Source: JBHJGU01 sp050331475 (GTDB lineage Bacteria > Pseudomonadota > Alphaproteobacteria > Caulobacterales > Maricaulaceae). Taken from it: a DNA stretch of 35,462 nucleotides. Position numbers and translations under genes: made by a program. Below are positions 8,530-15,716 of this stretch, piece after piece (position 1 is the first letter of the stretch; the number at the start of each line of letters is the position of its first letter). Location: positions 1 through 35,462 of the forward strand of contig JBHJGU010000141.1 in the NCBI GenBank assembly GCA_050331475.1, in the 5' to 3' direction. The notes below the pieces were generated by a model. The model ran no database searches, was not told the DNA's origin, and saw only the letters and a list, made by a program, of their open reading frames with translations.

Positions 8530-9660
8530 ATGGCGCGCGAGGCTCCCGGGTCGGGGCGCGCGGCCGGTCACGCGCGGGCGGGGGGGCAGCCCTCTCCGCC
8601 GCGATTGTACGGCGCGCTGGATCTGGGAACGAATAATTGTCGCCTTTTGGTGGCCGTTCCCACCGCGACCGGCTTTAAAGTCGTCGACGCGTTTTCGCGG
8701 ATCGTCCGTCTGGGTGAGGGGCTGGCCCAAACCGGCGCGTTGAGCGCGGCGGCCATGGATCGCGCCGTCGCGGCCTTGACCATTTGCGCGGAGAAGCTGG
8801 ACCGCCGCGGGGTGAAGCGCCGGCGCTGCATCGCCACCCAGGCCTGCCGCGGGGCGGCGAACGGGGCGGAGTTCATCGCGCGAGTGCGCGCGGAGACCGG
8901 CTTGGCGTTTGACATTATCAGTCCGCGCGAGGAAGCCCGGCTCGCCGTGGTGGGGTGCCTCAATCTCATCGATCGCCAGGTCGAGACCGCTTTGGTGGTT
9001 GATATTGGCGGCGGTTCGACAGAGCTCTCTTGGGTGGACGTGGCGGAGTTGCGCCTGCGCGAAAGCACGGGCCGGCCAGTCAAACCGCCGATTGGCGCCT
9101 GGGCGTCGGTGCCCGTGGGCGTGGTCACCTTGGCGGAAAGCCATCCCGAGCCGGGCGCGCGATCGGCGTGGTTCGCCGACATGGTCGCGCAACTGACCCC
9201 TCGTTTCGCCAATATTCCCCAGGCGCAGCGGTTTCGGCCGCATTTTGAAGCGGGCGCCGCGCACTATGTGGGCACCTCGGGCACCGTCACCAGCCTGGCG
9301 GGGGTGCATCTTCGCCTGCAACGGTATGACCGCGACCGGGTGGATGGGCTTTGGATGGGCATGGCCGAGGCCTTCGCCGCGCGCGACAGGCTTCGCGATA
9401 TGAGCCATGAGGCGCGCGCCCGCGAACCCTGCATCGGCGCGGACCGGGCGGATTTGGTGCTCGCGGGCTGCGCGATCTTGGAGGCGATTTACGCCGCCTG
9501 GCCGGTGGAGCGCCTGCGGGTCGCTGACCGGGGCCTGCGCGAAGGGGTGCTGTTGGGGCTCATGAACCAAACACCCGCCAAGGGCCGACCCGCGCGCCGG
9601 CGTCGCGGCCGACGACGCGGCAAGCCCAAAGCCGCCGCCAAACCGGAGGCGACCGGATGA
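8530..9660 (+). CDS. Ppx/GppA-family phosphatase
   Basis: This is an exopolyphosphatase or guanosine pentaphosphate phosphatase of the actin-like ATPase fold, 376 aa. The phosphate-binding loops are ALDLGTNNCRLLVA near residue 30, VVDIGGGSTEL near residue 157 and GTSGTVTSLAG near residue 255. It is the short form without the C-terminal HD-type domain of E. coli Ppx. Both ends are unusual in composition: the N-terminus is Ala/Gly/Arg-rich before the first loop, and the last about 25 residues form a strongly basic tail (RPARRRRGRRRGKPKAAAKP). The stop overlaps the rlmE start as ATGA, a ppx-rlmE pairing I recall from other alphaproteobacteria. Whether it acts on polyphosphate or on (p)ppGpp cannot be told. 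Confidence 0.9.
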   Translation: MAREAPGSGRAAGHARAGGQPSPPRLYGALDLGTNNCRLLVAVPTATGFKVVDAFSRIVRLGEGLAQTGALSAAAMDRAVAALTICAEKLDRRGVKRRRCIATQACRGAANGAEFIARVRAETGLAFDIISPREEARLAVVGCLNLIDRQVETALVVDIGGGSTELSWVDVAELRLRESTGRPVKPPIGAWASVPVGVVTLAESHPEPGARSAWFADMVAQLTPRFANIPQAQRFRPHFEAGAAHYVGTSGTVTSLAGVHLRLQRYDRDRVDGLWMGMAEAFAARDRLRDMSHEARAREPCIGADRADLVLAGCAILEAIYAAWPVERLRVADRGLREGVLLGLMNQTPAKGRPARRRRGRRRGKPKAAAKPEATG

Positions 9661-10373
9661 GCGAGGAGGACGAGCCGCGCCGGCGCCGCCGTCGTCCCGC
9701 GGACGGGGGCGAACGGGCGGCTTCGGGACGCGGGCTGACCGAGAAGGTGAAAACCGCGCGCGGACGCAAGCTGGGCTCCAAGCTTTGGCTCGAACGCCAA
9801 TTAAACGACCCCTATGTTCGGAAAGCGAAACAAGCGGGTTATCGCTCCCGCGCCGCCTTCAAGCTGATCGAGCTGGATGACCGGTTTTCCGTGTTGCGAC
9901 GGGGCGCGCGGGTGGTCGATTTGGGCGCCGCGCCGGGGGGTTGGTTGCAAGTCGCGCTCGAACGCGGCGCGTCCCATGTGGTCGGCGTCGATCTTCTGCC
10001 GATCGACCCTGTAGCCGGCGCGCAAATCTTGGAGGGCGACTTCACCGACGCTCAGACCGTGGACGCGGTCACCCAAGCGCTCGCCGGCCCCGCGGACGTG
10101 GTGCTCTCGGACATGGCGGCGAACGCGTCCGGCCATCGGGCGACGGACCATATGCGCGTCGTCGCGCTCGTCGAAGCGGCCGCCGATTTCGCCCAAGACG
10201 TTTTGAGCCCCGGCGGCGGCTTTGTCGCCAAGGTGTTCCAAGGCGGCGCGGAAGGTGCGTTGCTCGAACGGCTGAAAAAACAGTTCAAGACCGTGCGCCA
10301 CGCCAAACCGCCGGCCAGCCGGCCCGAAAGCCCGGAGACCTATTTGGTTGCGCAGGGGTTTCGCGGACGTTGA
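9657..10373 (+). CDS. rlmE: 23S rRNA (uridine-2'-O) methyltransferase RlmE
   Basis: RlmE (FtsJ/RrmJ) methylates the 2'-O of the universally conserved uridine 2552 (E. coli numbering) of 23S rRNA in the large subunit. The SAM loop is VVDLGAAPGGW, and the K-D-K-E catalytic tetrad can be followed through YRSRAAFKL, LSDMAANASGH, FVAKVFQGG and RPESPETYLVA. At 238 aa it is about 30 residues longer than the E. coli protein because of an N-terminal Arg/Glu-rich extension (SEEDEPRRRRRR onward), likely RNA-binding. It is translationally coupled to the phosphatase gene upstream. Confidence 0.95.
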   Translation: MSEEDEPRRRRRRPADGGERAASGRGLTEKVKTARGRKLGSKLWLERQLNDPYVRKAKQAGYRSRAAFKLIELDDRFSVLRRGARVVDLGAAPGGWLQVALERGASHVVGVDLLPIDPVAGAQILEGDFTDAQTVDAVTQALAGPADVVLSDMAANASGHRATDHMRVVALVEAAADFAQDVLSPGGGFVAKVFQGGAEGALLERLKKQFKTVRHAKPPASRPESPETYLVAQGFRGR

Positions 10374-10447
10374 TGGGGCCACCCCCTGTCCACCGCCCAG
10401 CCGGGGCTTACTTCCAACGGCGTTCGGTGGGTATTTGGAGACCTTTT

Positions 10448-10993
10448 ATGTTCTTACGACTGTTGGTTTTGGGCGGGGCGGCCGCGATCGCGCTGTCGGC
10501 TTGCGCCACCCGGCCGCCCATTCCGCGCAATCCCGCCCCTCAAGGCGGGTTCGTGGTCGAGCGCGACTTGGCCGGCAAGCGCACAGGACGGGGCGAATTC
10601 TCCGCCATTAACGGGGTCAAGCGCGGCTTCTCGGTTGCTCTGAACGGGATTTGGGACGGGCAAACCCTGACCCTGGTGGAGGATTACGCCTATGATGACG
10701 GCGAGACTGACACCAAGACTTGGACCCTGACCCGGATCGCGGACGGCGAATGGCGCGGAACTCGCGAAGATGTGGTCGGCGAGGCGCGCGGGTTTCTCGA
10801 CGGCGATGCGTTTCGGTTGGAATATCAAGTGGTTCTGCCGTCTGAGGACGGCGACGGCGGGCGTCAGGTCGGTTTCCGCGACGTGCTGATCAAGTCCGGC
10901 CCCGACACCGTTTACAATTTTGCGCGCGTGGGCTGGTTGGGTTTGCGCGTGGGCCAGGTGGAGCTCGAGATCGGCCCCGCCGACGCGGGCTAA
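10448..10993 (+). CDS. DUF3833 family lipoprotein
   Basis: This is a 181-aa predicted lipoprotein of a family with no known function. The N-terminus has a hydrophobic stretch ending in the lipobox LSAC with the modified cysteine at residue 19. The body carries the family pattern: GRGEFSAINGVKRGFSV, NGIWDGQTLTLVEDYAYDDGETDTKTW, then a W-R-G-T-R-D-V-G-A-R-G segment and a final VLIKSGPDTVYNFARV. Such proteins are thought to form a small beta-barrel like lipocalins, but that is by analogy. The ATG at 10448 has GGAG upstream. The gene stands alone between rlmE (74-nt gap) and guaB (115-nt gap). Confidence 0.85.
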   Translation: MFLRLLVLGGAAAIALSACATRPPIPRNPAPQGGFVVERDLAGKRTGRGEFSAINGVKRGFSVALNGIWDGQTLTLVEDYAYDDGETDTKTWTLTRIADGEWRGTREDVVGEARGFLDGDAFRLEYQVVLPSEDGDGGRQVGFRDVLIKSGPDTVYNFARVGWLGLRVGQVELEIGPADAG

Positions 10994-11108
10994 AGGGCCG
11001 AGCCATAAGACGGGGGCGTTGGGTTGAATTGCGTAGCCCAACCCCTTCCCAGAACCGCGCCGGCGCGGTAAGCCCCCCCGACCACGCCCGCCGCGGAGGT
11101 CTTCACCG

Positions 11109-12593
11109 ATGAATGCCGACACACCTGCGCCGTCTATTCGCGACGGACTCACGTTTGACGATGTGCTGTTGGAGCCCCAGCGCTCGAACGTCATGCCGAC
11201 CGAGGTGTCGGTCAAAACCCGGCTGACCCGGGACATCGCCCTGAACGCGCCCCTGTTGTCCGCCGCCATGGACACCGTCACCGAGGCTGACCTGGCCATC
11301 GCTATGGCTCAAGCCGGCGGCATCGGGGTCGTGCATCGCAATCTCGACATCGAGGCTCAGGCCGATGAGGTGCGCAAGGTTAAGCGGTATGAAAGCGGCA
11401 TGGTGGTCAACCCGATCACCATCGGTCCTGAGGCGACCTTGGCGGAGCTGCGCGCGTTGACCGAACGCTACAAAATCTCGGGCATTCCGGTGGTGGAGCC
11501 CGACACCCAAAAGGTGGTCGGCATTATCACCAATCGCGACGTTCGGTTCGCGCAGGACCCCGGCGAGCGGGTCGCGGATTTGATGACCAAGGCGGTGATC
11601 ACGGTAGGCGAGGGGACCAGCCAAGAGGAGGCGCAAAAGCTCCTGCATAAGCATCGCATCGAGCGTTTGCTGGTGGTCGACGACGCGTATCGCTGCATCG
11701 GGCTGATCACCGTCAAAGACATGGAGAAAGCCTCCGCCCACCCGGACGCGGCGAAAGACGCCCAAGGCCGGCTTCGGGTTGGCGCGGCCTCCACCGTCGG
11801 CGATCAAGGCTTCGAACGTTCCGAGGCGCTCGTGGATGCGGGCGTGGACGTGGTGGTGATTGACACCGCCCATGGCCATTCTCAAGCGGTGCTCGACCAG
11901 GTCAGCCGGGTGAAGCGGCTCTCCAACGCCGTCCAAGTCATCGCCGGCAATGTGGCGACGTACGAAGGTGCGCGTGCGCTGATCGACGCGGGCGCGGACG
12001 CGATCAAGGTTGGGATTGGTCCGGGCTCGATTTGCACCACGCGCATGGTGGCCGGCGTTGGCGTGCCCCAGCTTTCCGCGGTGATGGCGGCGGTGCGCGC
12101 GGGCGCTGAGGCCGGGGTTCCGGTGATCGCGGATGGCGGGGTGAAATACTCCGGCGACCTCGCCAAAGCGCTCGCGGCGGGCGCGGAGTGCGTGATGATC
12201 GGCTCGCTCTTGGCGGGCACCGATGAAAGCCCCGGTGAAGTGTTCCTCTATCAAGGCCGCTCCTACAAGTCCTATCGCGGCATGGGCTCAGTCGGCGCCA
12301 TGGCGCGCGGCTCCGCGGATCGGTACTTCCAGAAGGACGTCACCGATCAAATGAAACTCGTGCCCGAGGGGGTCGAGGGTCAAGTCCCATATAAAGGGCC
12401 GATCGCGCCGATCCTGCACCAACTCATTGGCGGGCTGCGTGCGGCCATGGGCTATACCGGGGCCGCCACTTTGGCCGAGTTCCGCGAGCGCGCCCGGTTT
12501 ATTCGCATCACCAATGCGGGCTTGCGCGAAAGCCATGTGCACGACGTCGCCATCACCCGCGAAGCGCCGAACTACCCCACCCCTGGGCAGTAA
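11109..12593 (+). CDS. guaB: Inosine-5'-monophosphate dehydrogenase
   Basis: GuaB oxidises IMP to XMP with NAD, the committed step of GMP synthesis. At 494 aa it has the standard layout: the N-terminal half barrel with LTFDDVLLEPQRSNVMP; two CBS motifs from about 95 to 210 (Bateman module, where ATP or GTP acts in other bacteria); then the catalytic half with the loop cysteine C309 in GPGSICTTR, and the flap region ending in YRGMGSVGAM. A GGAGG lies 9 nt before the ATG. The 115-base leader contains a small inverted repeat, GTTGGG (11018-11023) with CCCAAC (11037-11042), of unknown meaning. The gene is convergent with the broken DUF6624 gene, 3 nt away. Confidence 0.97.
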   Translation: MNADTPAPSIRDGLTFDDVLLEPQRSNVMPTEVSVKTRLTRDIALNAPLLSAAMDTVTEADLAIAMAQAGGIGVVHRNLDIEAQADEVRKVKRYESGMVVNPITIGPEATLAELRALTERYKISGIPVVEPDTQKVVGIITNRDVRFAQDPGERVADLMTKAVITVGEGTSQEEAQKLLHKHRIERLLVVDDAYRCIGLITVKDMEKASAHPDAAKDAQGRLRVGAASTVGDQGFERSEALVDAGVDVVVIDTAHGHSQAVLDQVSRVKRLSNAVQVIAGNVATYEGARALIDAGADAIKVGIGPGSICTTRMVAGVGVPQLSAVMAAVRAGAEAGVPVIADGGVKYSGDLAKALAAGAECVMIGSLLAGTDESPGEVFLYQGRSYKSYRGMGSVGAMARGSADRYFQKDVTDQMKLVPEGVEGQVPYKGPIAPILHQLIGGLRAAMGYTGAATLAEFRERARFIRITNAGLRESHVHDVAITREAPNYPTPGQ

Positions 12594-12596
12594 AAC

Positions 12597-13328
12597 CTAC
12601 CCACCCTTTAAAATCGCGCAATTGTTCGTGCTCTCGATCACCTGTTGTTTGTACTCGGCGAGTGGGGGCAAGCCGACTTCGGCGCGACGCTCGTCAACTG
12701 TATCGGGGTCTTCGATGGGCGAGAACACCACGCCTTCGCCGGCGACGCAGGTGGTTTGGCTGCCATAGCGTTGCTGACGCCCATCGGCCAAAGCCACCCG
12801 ATCATAGAGCAGGGCGTAATGGTCCGGGCTGACCTCGCCCTCCCGCCAGAGCGTTTCGAATTTGTCTAAAGTCGCCGCCATAAACTCGAGGTCCTCCGTC
12901 GCATGTTGGACGATGAGGAAAGCGTTTTGCTCAGCCGCTTCGCCACGCTCGCTCAGGGTGAACCACCCGTTTGTCTCGGTTTGGGCTTTCAGCCATTCAA
13001 GATTTTCGCTGTCGATGGCTTTCATGCGATTGCGCAATTGCAACCAACCGAAAGGATCGTCTTGCGGACTGGCGCCCTCCGTTTTGAAGGCCTCGGTGAA
13101 GACTTGTCAGACCCGCTGGTCGCGTTTGACCCGATAGGCGAGTTCGTCGGTTGCGCGCGTTGTCTGCGGGTCCCGCGCCGCCCAGTCCGCGACCAGGGCG
13201 GCGTCAGCCTCCTTATGGGCGTCGAGCAGAGCTTGCATCGGTCGATCTTGGGCGGCCGCGCTTAGCGCGACCCACGGCGTCAGGGCGATGAAGCTCAGCG
13301 CTGCGAACGGGCGCGCAACTGCGGTCAT
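12597..13328 (-). pseudogene. DUF6624 exported protein, interrupted by in-frame TGA
   Basis: One continuous reading frame of 244 codons is split by a TGA at codon 74 (13109-13107). The first part has a good ribosome site (GGGGAG), a signal peptide ending in ALSAAAQ and a helical stretch up to YRVKRDQRV. The second part continues in the same frame with QVFTEAFKTEGASPQDDPFGWLQL and then the DUF6624 core, including FLIVQHATEDLEF, LLYDRVAL and GRQQRYGSQ. CGA (Arg) to TGA is a single transition, and no other stop occurs, so the loss is recent or a base-call error. Internal starts such as the TTG at 13043 or ATG at 13025 lack ribosome sites and would give an unexported fragment. The function of DUF6624 is unknown. 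The gene is divergent from padR. Confidence 0.8.
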
Positions 13329-13377
13329 ATTGGTTTTCTCCCCTCGCGAAACCTCGTATCGATAGGAGCAAGGTTGA

Positions 13378-13396
13378 TACCTCGAATTCCGAGGTA
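13378..13396. promoter_or_regulatory. Probable PadR operator (19-bp palindrome)
   Basis: TACCTCGAATTCCGAGGTA is a palindrome with 7-bp perfect arms around a 5-bp centre. It ends 16 nt before the padR start. A TTGATA (13374-13379) could be the -35 of padR, and a TAAAGT at 13395-13400 a weak -10 with a short 15-bp spacer, so a bound protein would block the promoter. A half-site ACCTCG recurs at 13351-13356, exactly 28 bp upstream of the same hexamer in the palindrome. PadR proteins commonly repress their own operon through such dyads. The assignment to this PadR is inference from position. Confidence 0.6.
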
Positions 13397-13412
13397 AAGT
13401 GAAAAAACAGTT

Positions 13413-13772
13413 ATGTCTGTGACTGAAAACCCGGATGCGCTGGTTAAGCCATTGCGCCGGGCCTTACTGCCAATCGTACTGTTGCTCGCGCTCAAGCGCG
13501 CGAATGCGCACGGTTATGGTTTGGCGCAGAGCGTGCGCGCGGTGCTCGGCGGACAAGTGCCCGAGGGGACGCTTTACCCGCTCTTGAAAAAGTTGGAGAC
13601 GGAGGGCGCAGTTCGCACCCATTGGGACACCGCCGGCTCGGGTCCGGCGCGCAAAGTCTATTCGTTGACGCCCCAGGGCGCGGCGCGCGCGGAGACGTTG
13701 CTTCAGGCTTGGCGAGGACTGGGCGCGGCGGTGGAGGCCGTTGCGGAGGAGGACGACCGTGAGCGAAGATAA
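13413..13772 (+). CDS. PadR-family transcriptional regulator
   Basis: This is a 119-aa winged-helix regulator of the PadR family (short, subfamily 2 type). The core is LLALKRANAHGYGLAQSV, then VPEGTLYPLLKKLETEGAVRTHW (recognition helix) and a wing with SGPARKVYSLTPQGAARAE, followed by a short C-terminal dimerisation helix. The ATG at 13413 has no strong ribosome site. The gene overlaps the next membrane-protein gene by 14 nt. Pairing of a PadR with a downstream HAAS-domain membrane protein is a recurrent arrangement, usually linked to envelope or stress responses. The palindrome at 13378-13396 is the likely autoregulatory site, and it could also act on the divergent DUF6624 gene. Confidence 0.92.
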   Translation: MSVTENPDALVKPLRRALLPIVLLLALKRANAHGYGLAQSVRAVLGGQVPEGTLYPLLKKLETEGAVRTHWDTAGSGPARKVYSLTPQGAARAETLLQAWRGLGAAVEAVAEEDDRERR

Positions 13773-14331
13773 GCGCGCCGCAGACGAAGCGCGGCTTCGC
13801 CAATATCTCAAGACCTTAGAGCGGCGCTTGCACCGGTGGCCGCGCGCCGCGCGACGTCGCGAATTGGCGCTCGCGGAGACGCATTTGCGCGACGCTTGGG
13901 CGGACCGGGGCGAATTAGCGGCGGTTTTGGAGGATTTCGGCGATCCCTCGACGGTGGCGGAAGAGTGGACCGCAGCCCGGTTTAGCGAGTCCAAAACCGC
14001 ACCCTCGCCACAACCCTCCATCGTCCGCGCGGCGAGCGCGGCGTTGCGCGTCGGAGGCTGGATCCTGATCGGGCTTGGGTTCACCTTGGCGACTTTTCTC
14101 GCGCTCACGGCGGTGGTGCGCTGGGCGGCCCCGGAATTCGCCGGGCTTTATCACACCGCCGATGGAACTTGGCGCATCGGCGTTGCTCCGCCGGGGCAGG
14201 ACGAGCGCGATGTTTTAGGTTGGGCCTACGCGCCCTTGGCCAGCGGGGTGGCGTTTGCGCTTTATGCGGCGAGCATTTGGGGCGCGCGGCGGCTGCTGGA
14301 GCCGCGGGTCGGCCCGGAGCCGGCGCGATGA
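13759..14331 (+). CDS. HAAS-type membrane protein, partner of PadR
   Basis: This is a 190-aa membrane protein. Residues 1 to about 70 form a helical soluble domain (RLRQYLKTLERRLHRWPRAARRRELALAETHLRDA, then LEDFGDPSTVAEEW). It resembles the HAAS/DUF1700 domain, in which the G-D/P-P-x-x-A-E-E motif is typical. Two hydrophobic helices follow, near residues 97-117 and in the last third (YAPLASGVAFALYAASIWGA). The start is a GTG at 13759 within the end of padR, with GGAGGAGG 6-8 nt upstream. Its stop overlaps the rsmB start as ATGA. It may sense or transmit a signal to PadR-controlled functions, but no target is known. The domain call rests on pattern and on the PadR context. Confidence 0.7.
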   Translation: MSEDKRAADEARLRQYLKTLERRLHRWPRAARRRELALAETHLRDAWADRGELAAVLEDFGDPSTVAEEWTAARFSESKTAPSPQPSIVRAASAALRVGGWILIGLGFTLATFLALTAVVRWAAPEFAGLYHTADGTWRIGVAPPGQDERDVLGWAYAPLASGVAFALYAASIWGARRLLEPRVGPEPAR

Positions 14332-15659
14332 AAACCGGCGGACGGATCGCCGCGGCGATCGAAATCCTAGAGGCGTGGTCAAGTGGCCGCCGGCCGATCA
14401 AGGATGAGATTACCGACTGGGGCAAACGTTCACGGTTTGCAGGCTCCAAGGATCGCGCGTTTATCTCCGGCTTGGTGTTAGACGCGCTGCGCCGCAAAGC
14501 CTCGCTGGGCGCGCTTATGGGGGCGGACACCGCTCGCGCGCTGGCCGTGGGCGCGCACGCCCATGTTTGGGGCTGGTCGGTCGAGGCGATCGAGGCGGCG
14601 TTCGCGCAAGATGACCACGCGCCCGAGCCATTGACCCCGGCGGAGCGGGCGGGGCTCACAGCGACCCTGCGGGAGGACGCGACCCACCCGGTGCGCGGGG
14701 ATTATCCCGCATGGCTCGACCCGATGATGCGCCGCGCCTTTGGCGATCGCGCGGTGGCGGAGGGCCAAGCGCTTGCCGCGCGCGCGCCAGTGGATTTGCG
14801 GTTGAACACGCTTAAGGCGGAGCCGGAGAAGGCGCTCAAAGCGGTCGCCGCGATCGGCGCCCAGCCTTCGGCCTGGCTTGTGACGGGGGCGCGCGTGCCG
14901 CCCGCACCCAGCCCGGCCCGCGGCGGTGGGGTGGAGACCATACGCGCCTTCGCCATGGGCTGGGTGGAGGTGCAAGACCAGGGCAGCCAAATCGCGGCGC
15001 TGGCGGCCGGATCGATCCAAGGCGCCCAAGTGCTGGATTATTGCGCGGGCGGAGGCGGCAAGACCTTGGCCCTGGCCGCAATGAGCGGAAATACGGGCCA
15101 GATCTACGCCTATGACGCGGACGCGCGCCGGCTGATGCCCGCTATCCATCGCGCTAAGCGCGCGGGCGCACGGGCCGTACAGTTCCGCAGTCCCAAAGAC
15201 CCCGAACCTTTGGCCGATTTAGTTGGCAAAATGGATGTAGTGTTTGTGGATGCGCCATGCAGCGGCTCGGGCACCTGGCGACGCAAACCGGACGCGAAAT
15301 GGAGGCTGAAGCCAGCCGCGCTCGCAAAGCGCCAGGCGGAGCAAGACACCGTGCTGGCCGAAGCGTGGGCTTATGTGAAACCGGGCGGGCGGCTGGTCTA
15401 TGCGGTGTGTTCAGTTTTCCTGGAGGAGGCCGAGGACAGGGTCGACGCCTTTCTTCGCGATCGGGGGAACGCGCGCCGCCGGGCTGCATTGGAGGCCATG
15501 GCCGAGACCGCGCTTCTGACCGCGCCGGGCCGCGAGGCGATTGCGGCGTGCGTCACACCGCTCGGCGATATCCGCCTGACCCCAGCCGCGCCGGGGGTGG
15601 ACGGGTTTTTCGTCAGCGTCATCGAACGGCTTGGTTCAGTCTCTCGCGCGCCTGCCTAA
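14328..15659 (+). CDS. rsmB: RsmB/NOP-family RNA (cytosine-5) methyltransferase
   Basis: This SAM-dependent enzyme most likely methylates a cytosine of 16S rRNA, as RsmB does at C967 in E. coli. The 443-aa protein has an N-terminal NusB-like helical region (about 1-130), a short RNA-binding linker (VDLRLNTLKAEPEKAL) and the catalytic domain. SAM motif I is VLDYCAGGGGKTLALA. The two conserved cysteines are C311 (motif IV, DAPCSGSGTW) and C361 (motif VI, YAVCSVF). The ATG overlaps the stop of the HAAS-type gene. The NusB-like region is poorly conserved, so the exact site is not certain; other m5C enzymes of the NOP family would look similar. It ends with no clear terminator. Confidence 0.85.
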   Translation: MKTGGRIAAAIEILEAWSSGRRPIKDEITDWGKRSRFAGSKDRAFISGLVLDALRRKASLGALMGADTARALAVGAHAHVWGWSVEAIEAAFAQDDHAPEPLTPAERAGLTATLREDATHPVRGDYPAWLDPMMRRAFGDRAVAEGQALAARAPVDLRLNTLKAEPEKALKAVAAIGAQPSAWLVTGARVPPAPSPARGGGVETIRAFAMGWVEVQDQGSQIAALAAGSIQGAQVLDYCAGGGGKTLALAAMSGNTGQIYAYDADARRLMPAIHRAKRAGARAVQFRSPKDPEPLADLVGKMDVVFVDAPCSGSGTWRRKPDAKWRLKPAALAKRQAEQDTVLAEAWAYVKPGGRLVYAVCSVFLEEAEDRVDAFLRDRGNARRRAALEAMAETALLTAPGREAIAACVTPLGDIRLTPAAPGVDGFFVSVIERLGSVSRAPA

Positions 15660-15716
15660 GCGCTGGTCAGTCCCGCTAAGCCGTGAAATCGTGAGGAAAA
15701 ACCCTCAGGAGGCTCC

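Noticed and set aside
8521..9570. Long open frame (349 codons) on the minus strand opposite the Ppx/GppA gene
   Set aside because: It is a shadow of GC-rich codon use in the real gene: no family motif, composition rich in Arg/His/Pro, and the plus-strand protein has clear phosphatase motifs.
11018..11042. Intrinsic terminator between the DUF3833 gene and guaB
   Set aside because: A 6-bp stem with a 13-nt loop and no T-run is too weak; a chance hairpin is as likely.
11103..12254. 383-codon open frame opposite guaB
   Set aside because: Antisense shadow of a highly conserved gene; His/Arg-rich translation with no recognisable domain.
13107..13109. Selenocysteine reading of the in-frame TGA in the DUF6624 gene
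   Set aside because: No redox motif surrounds the codon, the family is not known to use selenocysteine, and I saw no convincing SECIS hairpin just downstream; a CGA to TGA change is simpler.
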